Source of the DNA: Macrostomum hystrix
Lineage: Eukaryota; Platyhelminthes; Macrostomidae
Length of the DNA: 64,000 bases
NCBI GenBank assembly: GCA_950097015.1
Contig: CATNEN010000003.1
Coordinates: 7,796,501-7,860,500, forward strand
Direction: 5' to 3'
Shown here: positions 1 through 9,600 of the stretch, piece after piece
How the letters are laid out: each line of letters opens with the position of its first letter
Position numbering within the stretch: position 1 is the first letter of the stretch
Notes under the pieces: model-generated
Databases searched by the model: none
What the model was told of the DNA's origin: nothing
What the model saw: only the letters and a program-made list of their open reading frames with translations
Made by a program: the position numbers and the translations under genes

Positions 1-1
1 C

Positions 2-1051
2 ATGAAGGCCCAGTCAAAGGAGACTTTGATGATCGTTGAAATGCCCGAGTTTCCGTTCCAAGTCTGCTCGACCGACTTGTTCGAGTTCCGTGGCGCTGCG
101 CACCTGGTGTACGTAGACGCCTACAGCCACTGGATGAGCATCACCCGCCTGCGGTCGACAACAAGCCTGGCAGTAGTTCAGGTGCTCCAAGACCATTTCC
201 AGAACTTTGGAGTGCCAGAGAAGCTCATCAGTGACAACGGGCCGCAGTTCACCGCAGGAGAGTTCCGCCAGTTCATGAACAGATTTCAAGTGGAGCACCG
301 GACATCGAGTCCGGCCTACCCGCAGTCCAACGGCAAAGCAGAGCGATATGTGCAGACTGCCAAGAATATGATGAAGAAGTGCCAGGAGACTGGACAGAGC
401 CTGGCACTGGCCCTTTTGCACTATCGCAACACGCCGGTCGGCAGCGGCTTCCCCAGCCCGGCGGAAATGGCGTTTGGCCGGAAACTGCGGTGCGACCTGC
501 CGACAACGGTGCAAGATCTGCGGCCTCGGGAGACCTACGTGCATGCCAGCATCGAAGCATTCCAGAAGGAGCGGACCCGGGCAGCTCAGCTCTACAACCG
601 CGGTGCGCGCGCACTTCGACGCTTGGAGGTCGGCGAGCCAGTCTGGCTTCAGTGCGATCGTCGGAACTGGGTGGCTGCCGAGGTCGACAGCGAGGTGGAC
701 GGCAGCCCGCGGTCGTACTGGCTTCGCACAGAGTCGGGCCAGCTGCTCAGGCGCAACCGGCGGTTTATCAGGCCACGTGAGATCGGCGTGCCATTCCATG
801 AAAGCTACCCAGTGGCTGATGAGGATGTCAATCTGTCGGAGGCGGACGACCAGCAGGCACCCGTGCAACCGGCCGTGCAACCGGCCGTGCAACCGGCCGT
901 GCAACCGGCGACAGAGCAGCCTGCAGAGCCAGTGCAGCCAGCTGAGGAGCCGGCATCTGTGCAACCGTGCTCAAGCTCGGACGACTCTGGGTTCCGGACC
1001 AAGCGAGGTCGGCTTGTCCATCAGCCGCAGAGGTACCAGGCCTCGTGGTGA
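2..1051 (+). CDS. Ty3/gypsy retrotransposon integrase, C-terminal part of Pol (5' end outside window)
   Basis: This is the integrase part of a retrotransposon polyprotein. The core catalytic domain shows Asp25, Asp78 in LISDNGPQF and Glu114 in NGKAERY, which gives DD35E spacing. The HHCC zinc finger that normally precedes the core is missing, so the ATG at position 2 is probably an internal Met and the gene starts outside the window. After the core comes a basic C-terminal domain and then a low-complexity tail with four VQPA repeats near residues 293-308. The frame is open to a TGA. Typing as Ty3/gypsy rests on the DNGPQF and SPAYPQSNGKAER motifs; Bel/Pao is less likely. No envelope gene follows. 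Confidence 0.85.
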   Translation: MKAQSKETLMIVEMPEFPFQVCSTDLFEFRGAAHLVYVDAYSHWMSITRLRSTTSLAVVQVLQDHFQNFGVPEKLISDNGPQFTAGEFRQFMNRFQVEHRTSSPAYPQSNGKAERYVQTAKNMMKKCQETGQSLALALLHYRNTPVGSGFPSPAEMAFGRKLRCDLPTTVQDLRPRETYVHASIEAFQKERTRAAQLYNRGARALRRLEVGEPVWLQCDRRNWVAAEVDSEVDGSPRSYWLRTESGQLLRRNRRFIRPREIGVPFHESYPVADEDVNLSEADDQQAPVQPAVQPAVQPAVQPATEQPAEPVQPAEEPASVQPCSSSDDSGFRTKRGRLVHQPQRYQASW

Positions 1052-1361
1052 ACTATTGAGTGAAAAATGACTGTTGACTGAATTTAAATGAACTGGAAGC
1101 TCTTTTTAAGTTCCTATAATTTTGGTGAAAGGAGGTATGGCAGAAGTTGATGTGTTGTCTTTGCTGCTCAAGCGTGCGATTTAACAAACGGTCTAAAATG
1201 ATATTTTTCCACATTAATATTGTATTGTTCCATATGATCGTAAAATATTTCAATGTTTTTAGTTTTCCCCATTCAACTGTTTTCGTGCGACTCCATTCGT
1301 GCTACTATATTCGTTCTACTCTTTTCGTGCCATTATATTCGTACTTTTCAATGTAAGGAGG

Positions 1362-1578
1362 TGTTGTGTAATGATCGATGCTGGCTAGCCGTAGCCGATG
1401 TGCAGTCTTTCTCTTTCTCTCTCAGTGCACCTGCCCCCCAGTCCCCCATTGACGCGTACAATGTACATTGCTCACTGCACTTGACTAAACAATAATATAT
1501 ATATCGGCTCTCTGCCCATCGCTGGCTTTAAGCGTTTCGTAGCTCGCACACACTCGCCTTGACTTCTAACATAACACA
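1362..1578 (+). repeat. Candidate 3' LTR of the gypsy element
   Basis: A purine run (AAGGAGG, 1355-1361) is directly followed by TGTTGTGTAATG, as at a polypurine tract/LTR border. The segment contains a TATA-like ATATATATAT near 1493 and ends TAACATAACACA at about 1576-1578, giving a TG...CA unit of about 215 bp. The 5' LTR lies outside the window, so neither LTR identity nor a target-site duplication can be checked. 1052-1354 is untranslated element DNA. The LINE homology begins where the LTR ends, which suggests insertion into the LINE. Confidence 0.5.
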
Positions 1579-2210
1579 GGAGAGCGGATGAAATTCTGAA
1601 GGAGGTCCCTGAGAGTATCAGGGGATGGGCCAGACGGCACAGCAGTAACATCGTCCGCATAACCCACCTTCAGGATTGGGTCAGGACGAGCGTCCCGGAG
1701 GAGCTCGTCAATGACCATGTTCCAGAGAATAGGAGAGAGAACCCCTCCCTGCGGGCTCCCTTTGCGGACGGGGACCGTCCGTTGGTGGCCCAGCAGGTTG
1801 GCAGTGACCGTGCGACGACTGATCATATACATGATCCATCTGGTGAGGGACGAGTGAGTGTGTCTCTTACAAAGGGCTTTGCGGAACGCCTCGAAGAGGA
1901 CGTTGTCAAAGGCACCATCAATGTCCAGGAAGACACTTAAGGCGAAGCCGTTCCCAAGCACAGCAGCTTTTTCCAGTTTGTCGACCAGAACGTGCAGCGC
2001 GCTTTCGGTGGAGCGACCCGCCCGAAAAGCATGCTGGTTGTCGCTGAGCAGCGCGTTCTTCAGTTCCACTGAGAGAAGGCGCCAAAGCACAAGTCTCTCC
2101 ATCAGCTTGACCAGGAAGGTGGTTAGGCTGATGGGCTGAAGGATTTAATGGACTGGTAGTCCGGGCGGCCTGGCTGCGGGATAAAAATCACATTCGCCTC
2201 GGTCCATCAA
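1566..2210 (-). pseudogene. Non-LTR retrotransposon (LINE) reverse transcriptase fragment, frameshifted
   Basis: The minus-strand frame encodes reverse transcriptase palm motifs: FLDIDGAFD (motif A), SPQGGVLSPILWN (motif B) and YADD (motif C). Upstream of the Met at 2102 the reading continues as KLMERL preceded by a PISLTT block. A one-base deletion near 2135-2145 then breaks the frame, and the typical FIP...GRPDY block follows in another frame up to about 2210. No endonuclease or other domain is visible and both ends are truncated. The B motif resembles Jockey/R1/I-like elements, but the clade is uncertain. It is a dead fragment, probably interrupted by the gypsy LTR at its 3' side. Confidence 0.8.
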
Positions 2211-2598
2211 CTTCAAAAAGTCAACTTCACCTCACACCCTCTATCCTACGAGAATCTATACTTCAAAAGCCTCACAACTTCCACACTGTATCTTACTAGT
2301 AATTGTGCACTTCATGAATCTACACCTTCCACTTCACTCTCAGTCTGAATAAACCTACATTTTTATGTACTCGTAATTATTATTTAATGGCTTCACAAGT
2401 CCTATGTTTGGTTAAGAAATAAACGATTTTTGTCATCATTTATGGCCATAGACAAAAATAGTTGCCAGAAATTTTTCCGACTCTAATTTATTCAAAAGCC
2501 CGAGAACTTACTGAATTATAATTACATTTTAAATAAAAAAACTACTAAACAAACTCCGTAAAAACGTGCCGGGAAAGTACCCGATCGAACTGTGGTAG
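2211..2598. other. Non-coding stretch between LINE fragment and 231-aa ORF
   Basis: AT-rich sequence with no ORF or repeat that I recognise. Confidence 0.5.
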
Positions 2599-3294
2599 AT
2601 GCAGACACAGAACAGGCGTGGCACTGCAACTGTGCTTCAACCGAAAGCTAGTCGATTGCGCCAATGTGTGAAAAAGTGGCCGAACTGCTTCGACGACACA
2701 ACCTCGTCGGCAGAGGCTTATTATGTACAGCGGCCAAACATGTCAATTCTTAAATCTGTTAGGTTATTGGAAACACCGACCCATTGGAAAGCAACCCAGC
2801 AGCAGCTGCAGCAGCAGCAGCAGCTATGTTCGAAGCCACCGAAGCCACTGCAAGGTCATATCCGAACGTTTGTCGACAACAGCGATGATACCTATGAAGA
2901 GCAGCAGAGTGAGTTGAACGCGCGTATTTCTAGTCATTTAGACGACTTAAAAACTCTTATAATGCAGATAAACGAAAGGAAAAGTGTGCTTCCCTTCAAT
3001 CACACAACTGCTGTTGCTAAGTCTTTACCGCAGAACAACAGAACTTCAGATCAGAAAAAGCGGCAGAAGCGGCGTCAACAAAATAATGAGCAGCAACAGC
3101 ACCCTCTGCACTCGACTGCTTGGCACAATTCAATATTTTCGCAACCGAATTTTCAACGCAGACAGTCGATTGCACCCGCGTCTTCGACTTATTGCGCATA
3201 TACAAAACCGCTACCGCCAACAATTGGAAAATCTATACTGTCACAGTTTCTTAGAAACTATAAAGACGGACGATTCATCTACTGTCGATCTTAA
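2599..3294 (+). CDS. Hypothetical 231-aa protein, Gln-rich and basic
   Basis: A single open frame begins at an ATG directly preceded by an in-frame TAG. It contains a Gln run near residues 68-75, a basic Lys/Arg/Gln stretch near residues 150-165 and a Tyr-rich C-terminus. No domain, signal peptide or membrane segment is apparent and I do not recognise a family. It sits between transposon remnants, so it may be a single-exon gene, a terminal exon or a chance ORF. CAG repeats help keep the frame open. No good acceptor precedes the ATG. Confidence 0.35.
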   Translation: MQTQNRRGTATVLQPKASRLRQCVKKWPNCFDDTTSSAEAYYVQRPNMSILKSVRLLETPTHWKATQQQLQQQQQLCSKPPKPLQGHIRTFVDNSDDTYEEQQSELNARISSHLDDLKTLIMQINERKSVLPFNHTTAVAKSLPQNNRTSDQKKRQKRRQQNNEQQQHPLHSTAWHNSIFSQPNFQRRQSIAPASSTYCAYTKPLPPTIGKSILSQFLRNYKDGRFIYCRS

Positions 3295-4295
3295 TTGACT
3301 ACAGTTAGCGGAACGACAATGAAGAAAACTAACAAGAACATTTTTAAATTTTTGTTTCATTGCTTTATCGGAACGCTTTAAAGTTTGCAGTCGTACATGA
3401 ATTTCCATGAAACGGCCATTTACAAAAAAATAATAATGATTTTCAAGCTGTCGTGCCGTAGTATAACAAGGCGAACTCTTGTCCCAAGAGATTGCTCAGC
3501 TAAGCTCAGCTAGCTCAACTGATGGCCACTCTGGCCCTTTATATCATTTTGAACATGACTGACGGCAACGTGCCGCCCACAGCATAATGTAAATACGAGC
3601 TATAGCACAATCAACCAGAGCAACGTGCCGCATGTGGACGCTATACGAACAAGTACATTAAGTGAACAAGTACATTAGTTTTGCGAACAGATACGGACAG
3701 TACAGCAGAGATAGTTAATGATCATGAGCATATTTAACTAGTCAAGCGGCGCCACACAAGCAATTTCGTTCATTAGAATTTAAATCGATAATTTGGGGCT
3801 ATATAGATTTGCTGGACTCGTAATAATCTGTTTTACATTATAAAATAACTTCTGAGTAATCGTTTTTACGAGTCCTGCTACTATTTGTTCATTTAAATTC
3901 TATTTTTACTTCGTCATTCTTTTATCTGGACCGTTAACAAATTTAATCAATGTATAACTCTCAAAAGAGCATTATAAAAAAGGTAATTAAAAATTTTCTT
4001 ATCGAGCTTGTAAATTCGGGAACGTACGTTTTATTTTAGCTCTTATATTTAAAGCACCTGCATATATTTAAGTAGTTTAAAAAAACATAATATGATTAAC
4101 GTACAGGATTTCTAAAAAGCATGTCGTGTAAAAATCTACTAAACGAAAAAATAAACTCGCTTTTGCAAAATATATATTTAAACAAAAAATCAAAGTGCTA
4201 TTGTATTTTGCTAGCATAGCAAGCAAAAATAATAAGACGTTGAAAATTATAATTTTGTTAGATAATTTTTCTGCATGTATTGGAAAATATTTATA
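3295..4295. other. AT-rich non-coding stretch
   Basis: No gene, array or transposon terminus seen. The Helitron 5' terminus begins at the right edge. Confidence 0.5.
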
Positions 4296-4944
4296 TCTAT
4301 ATATATAAAAGTGAAAACTCTGTCTGTCTGTCTGTGTGTGTGTGTGTGTGTGTGTGTGCAACCTTTTGTCTTTATCTATATATATAAAAGTGAAAACTCT
4401 GTCTGTCTGTCTGTGTGTGTGTGTGTGTGTGTGTGCAACCTTTTGTCTTTATAGACGCCGAAACCGCTCAACCAAATCGCACCAAACTTTGCACATACCT
4501 AAAACCACCTACGCTGAGTGCAATAGGCTACTCAAATTCCCGAAAAATCATTTCCTTCCTGCTCAAAAGTGCAAAAAACTGCTCAAAAATCGTCAAAAAA
4601 TCACTCAATTCGACATATCGTCGCCCCACTTTGTCAGATTTTCTCCAAATTTGATCCACTTACACTTTACATGTTTTCCAACAATGCTGTCAATTTTGAA
4701 CATCTCTACTCAATCCAGAGCAAAGCTGCATCATCTCAAAGTGAGTCACTTTTTGTTTTCCGAGGACAGCCACCCCAACTCCCCTCCGCCACTCTGCGGG
4801 CCAAATTTTATTACAGCCACCCCCTCCCTTCCCCGGGCGCCGAAGCCCCAGACTGTACATTGTATTTCAAGCCGTGAATGTACACAGCCCAAACCCCTAG
4901 ACTGTCTACTGGCCCCCAAGCAGCACTGAGACTGAGTGCGGTGA

Positions 4945-5646
4945 GTGCGGTGGCGTCCCAGTGCGCAGGGCTCTCCGGTCGATATTTCTCTCCAGCCAGC
5001 CTGGGATAGAAGAAAGAGAGAGGCTGGCGTTGACTGGCTGTCAGAGAGGGCAATTCTGTGTCCTAGAAATGATGCCGCCAACGAAATTAACTACCAACTG
5101 CTTCAGGAGTTGCCAGGTGCAGTTTTCACCTACAAGTCAATTGATACAACGTTGACTGATGACACCGCTGTGGAGTATCCTGTTGAGTTTCTGAACTCTC
5201 TAGATCCTCCTGGAACTCCATCGCACAACTTGCAGCTGAAAGTTGGGGCACCAATTATGCTCCTCCGCAACCTGAATGCGCCAAGGCTGTGTAACGGCAC
5301 CAGACTGATAGTCAGGCGGCTCTTCCTACACGTGATTGAGGCCACGATAATGACTGGATCTGGCAGAGGAGAGTCTGTGTTCGTTCCCCGGATTCCAATT
5401 ATCCCCACGGACCTGCCATTTCAGTTCAAGCGACTGCAGTTCCCTGTGAGAGTGTGCTTTGCGATGACTATTAACAAGGCTCAGGGACAGTCGCTGAAGG
5501 TGGCTGGCATCAACCTGGAGACTCCTTGCTTCTCGCATGGGCAGCTTTATGTCGCCTGCTCCCGTGTTGGAACTCCAGCTGGCCTATTCATTTTCGCACC
5601 AAGGGGAAGAACGAAGAATGTGGTGTATCCCCAGGCCTTGAGGTGA
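4945..5646 (+). pseudogene. Helitron PIF1-like helicase, C-terminal remnant
   Basis: From about residue 30 the frame matches the C-terminal half of the Helitron Rep/helicase protein: AILCPRNDAANEIN, LKVGAPIMLLRNLN, then TINKAQGQSL (about residue 175, helicase motif V region) and LYVACSR (about residue 201, motif VI). The full protein usually exceeds 1,000 aa; here about 205 aa remain. The Walker A and B motifs and the Rep HUH nuclease are absent. The first 30 or so residues come from unrelated sequence at the deletion junction. It is not expected to be functional, though the remaining frame is intact, which suggests a recent deletion. Confidence 0.85.
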
Positions 5647-5805
5647 CTCGCAAGCAATTAATAGAAAAGTAGTCACGAATTGACCTTGACCTGTCTAACT
5701 CTGAACTCTGAAACAGTTTAATTTTGTTTCTTTGACATTGTTATTGTTATGCCATGGCTATTTTCCTTATGTATACGCGTGTACATGCATACTGTATACA
5801 GAGGC

Positions 5806-5846
5806 AGATTTAGGGGGGGGGCGGGGGGGCAGTCGCCCCCCTAAAT
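5806..5846. repeat. G-run/C-run hairpin inside the Helitron 3' region
   Basis: ATTTAGGGGGG is followed by further G runs and then CCCCCCTAAAT, forming an 11-bp stem. It could be the end of another degraded element inside the Helitron, but no partner end was found. Confidence 0.4.
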
Positions 5847-6125
5847 TTTAATCATGGGAATAAGATGCCCCCACCAGGGGCGCCAGTCGCAGTATAGAGG
5901 AGTGGCTAAGAGACATGTTTCTAAAGAAGTAATCAAGAGGGGGCTGTTTGGACAAACTTTTCACTTATTTTTTACTTAAAACGCCCTTAAACAAACTCTT
6001 CACTTTTCATTAATGCAGTAAATAAATAAATGGTGACCTTCACTATAAAGTTAATACAGAGACGTGAATTGCTTACTGCTTTGCTTTAAATTTCTGCCCC
6101 AAAAACAACGGGCAAAAAAAGCTAG

Positions 6126-6654
6126 TATATTATATAAAGAAAAATATAGAAAAAACGTATTCAACACTCTTTGTGTTGTAACATTTAAACGTGTTTAATA
6201 AGAATATATCAGCGTGGAGCACTTAAAATGTTATTTAATTGACCCTATAGAACCAGAATGTTAAGAAAAATTATGCTATTTTTAGAGGCTCACTATAAAA
6301 AGTAAAACAGCTAATCTTAAAACGCGGAAAATCGTAAATCTTTCTACTACCGACAGTCATGTATTTAGGAAAATCATTACGGAAAAAAATAACTATAAGC
6401 AAAGCCAAAAAGTATATTTTTGCGATTGCATTCACAACAAGTAACGATTGGTTTAGAAATTCTTAAAGAAAATCATGTCGTGGTAGCAGTATTGCCTAGG
6501 ACACGGTAATTAAGCTTCTGATCAATCTTTGAGTAATCAATACGAAAATAAGACGCAAAAATGTCGAAAACGTGCCGATTCATAAAAATATCAATGTATA
6601 AATTTGCATGTTGTAATGTTATTTTCCCATGCAAAATCCAATATTTAGATTAAA
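6126..6654. other. Non-coding, 3' flank of the kinesin gene
   Basis: AT-rich; the minus-strand kinesin 3' UTR should lie here. I saw no clear AATAAA on the minus strand. Confidence 0.4.
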
Positions 6655-9600
6655 TCACTGCACACTGCATGTGCTAGACGTATTTTTTCCCATGGCGGCT
6701 TTGCGTTTCTCCGCCACTTCTGGTGCCGCGCTGAAGCCGCTATAGACGGCCGCCATAGCCAGAGCCGCCTGACGAATGCTTGGCCTAGAAAGGCCACCGG
6801 AAGCAGACAGAATCTTGTCCACTGAGTCCACCTGTTTAGTTTTGGTTCAGCCACTTTAATGACTTTAATTTTTTATTGCAGTAATTAAATTCCAAGTGCA
6901 TGAATCTGCATGACACTCTTACGTCAATGCTTTCGCTGCCCTTCTTGCGCGCATCGTTAACCATAGCCTGGATTTGCTTCTGTAAGAAAGGTAGCAGTGC
7001 ACGTAAGAATACAAATATTAATTCCTAAATTTAATTAAATTTAAAATATACAAAAAAGAAACTAAAGAACTGAAGAAATGATAAACTTACTCGTAGAATT
7101 AAATACCAAAGAAAATGTAGCTCGAAGTTAATAATGAATATAATGAAAATACAATAATAGTAAAGAAATCCACAACAATTTTATAATTCATCTGTACTTT
7201 ATAAATAAAAAAATAAAAAAAACAGAAGTAAAAATGTTTAAAAATTACCAGCTTTGCTTCAGACCGATCGTTCTTTTTTCGCAGAGTGTCCAATTCTGAT
7301 TTGATAGCGCCCACATCTTCACCAGTGGCCTGCTATAAGTAATTAACAATAAATTAAAACAACTCATGATATGCTACTTCGAGTAGAAGTCTACGAGTAT
7401 AATTTCATGATAAAAAATATTTTAATCGCTTAAATAAGCGAAATTTAATTGAGAGAGTTCTTACCTTTGAAATGATCTTTCTTTGAGCCTGAGGGTAGCA
7501 GATGAAAATAGTTTATAGTTAGTTAGTTAATATAATTAGAAAATGGTTAATATTTTTTTAAATTTTGAATTCATGAAATTCTGACTATTTTTTATCAACA
7601 GAATCGTTTTTAAGTTTTTGGATTTTTTGGACTCTATGAGCCTTTTTAGCTACTCACCCCGGATGTATTAACGTTCTCCACCTGAGCCTTTCGTGTCTCT
7701 TTTATCAGCTCCTTAGTGGACTTATTCAGCTTCTTATCCGAGCCTCGCTGCTTGCCCCAGAGCTCCACAATGGCATAGGAATGCTGCAGATACTCCAGAA
7801 GTTGCTTTGTAGCTGGCTTAAACGAATAGCGGTGCTCAAAATTGAACTGAGGATTTACAGGCTTGGCTACTTCGCTAGTCATGGTGTACTTGTCCTCGAG
7901 GTACATCTTGTACTGACAGAAGTACTGAAAGAAGTGAGTAATGTTGGCGTTTTAAAACGAAGTGGATGGTTGGATGGGTGGAATGAGGTGGGTCGGTCGA
8001 GAGAGAGGTATTTGGGCGGAGTTGGGTGGTTAGACGGAGTGAGGTATGTGTGCGGAGTTAGGTGGGTGGACGGAGTGAGATGGGTGGACGGAGTGAGGTG
8101 GGTGGACGGAGTGAGGTGGGTGGACGGAGTGAGATGGGTGGACGGAGTGAGGTGGGTGGGTGAATTGAAGTGATTCGTTCAGTATAATTCTGCTTTACTG
8201 ATGACAGCTTTATGAAAACAAGATTTGATATAGCTGTTTGAAGCAGCTAATTAACTCACGCTAGAAAACTTAGCTGAAAGATCTCTGCCCGAGTTGATCT
8301 TGATCTTGAAGTTCACAGCCTGACCAATCAGGTCTTCCGGCTCGGCGTACTCATCGCTGAGCTCAGCCCAGTTCGAATCGCATGGCCGAAGCTCGATGTC
8401 GAGTTTGCCTTGATCTTCGCCGCGAAAATCTGTCACATTGAAGCTTTCGCTGACTTCGATGAGGTAAGCTAGGCTCTGAAGGTAGATGTGGCATGTACCA
8501 ATAAGCACAGGTGTGTCCGAAGGCTCCCAAAACGGGTCCTTCTCTTTCGGCAGGTCCCAGTTGCCGCCGTCGGTGTAGCTCTGATACATGTCCTGCATCA
8601 GGTATTTTCTATCGCCGAATTTCTCTTTCGACCAGAGAAACTCGTTTTTATTGTCTAGATTTTGCATGCTTACGCACACCTGTTGGTTTTTTGGTAGATG
8701 GCTGGCTTTGTTTTGTGATAATTGGATATCTGGGATAATAGGAGCATTATGGAGAGGCGATTAGCATAGCGATTAAAGCTCAAACAGTAGAAACCTCGCG
8801 GGTGATTTTCAAATACCCACATTATGATATCGTCAAAAATATTCAACCAATCGGCATAAAAATCCGTCACACGGGCTACATTTTCCGCACCATCCGATGG
8901 GACAACTTCCAGAATCACAAAACATCGTCATCGTCGAGATATTCAACGATTCTCGTCGGGGCATCTGGTGGCAAGTTAGCAGGTTATTTGATTGATTTGT
9001 CAGCAGGAACTTTCACAATAATCGTTGAATATACCGACGATGCTGACGTTGGACGTCTTTCAAAGTTAGTTGATCGATGTGGGTGGAAAATTGTAATCCC
9101 AAATGTTGGAATATCACAAAAATCGGTCATTCGGTTTGGCTTATTGTTAAGGATCAATCCCCAAAGGCACACGAAGATTGTACACTGCCTGACAAAGAGA
9201 AAGTCAGAGAGAAGTGCCGCTGTGTGTGTGTGCTCAAATGTCAGTGGAATAAGCAGAATTGTCTCCTCGCTGGCTGCGAGTCTACTGTCATATTTGTTGA
9301 TCCGCCATTTCCCATCACTATTATTTATATTAATATTTTTATTTAACTATCGTCGTTAAACCCACCTCGGTGCGACCTTCGCCCGCAAGAAGTCCGCGTC
9401 CCGGAGCGGAGACCAGCACCAGTTCAAATTTGACCCGCCTGTCCAACTCCTCAGACATGGCGTTGGCCTCCTGCACCTGCGGATAGAGCTTGACCAGGTC
9501 GTCCGTGAGTAGCATGTCGTCTGGAATTCGCGATTCAGAAAAGTATGAAAATTAAACGCGCTTTGAAAGATGTCAATTGTTACCATGCAGTATTGTGTAC

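Larger units (their letters stand above)
4296..6125 (+). mobile_element. Internally deleted Helitron with duplicated 5' terminus
   Basis: The left end reads A|TCTATATATATAAAAG followed by a CTGT/TG-rich run, the form seen at many animal Helitron 5' ends. The same 79-bp terminus occurs twice in tandem, starting at 4296 and at 4375. The right end has a hairpin (TGCCC 6095-6099 pairing with GGGCA 6110-6114, 10-nt loop) followed 7 nt later by CTAG (6122-6125) and then T. This matches the Helitron rule of a 3' hairpin plus CTRR inserted at A|T. Inside, only the helicase C-terminus remains, so Rep and most of the helicase are deleted. The copy is non-autonomous. Confidence 0.8.

Noticed and set aside
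14-964. 316-aa minus ORF opposite the gypsy integrase
   Set aside because: Shadow of the integrase frame; no domain.
8802-9359. 185-aa plus ORF in kinesin intron 8
   Set aside because: It crosses two unrelated dispersed repeats and has no domain.
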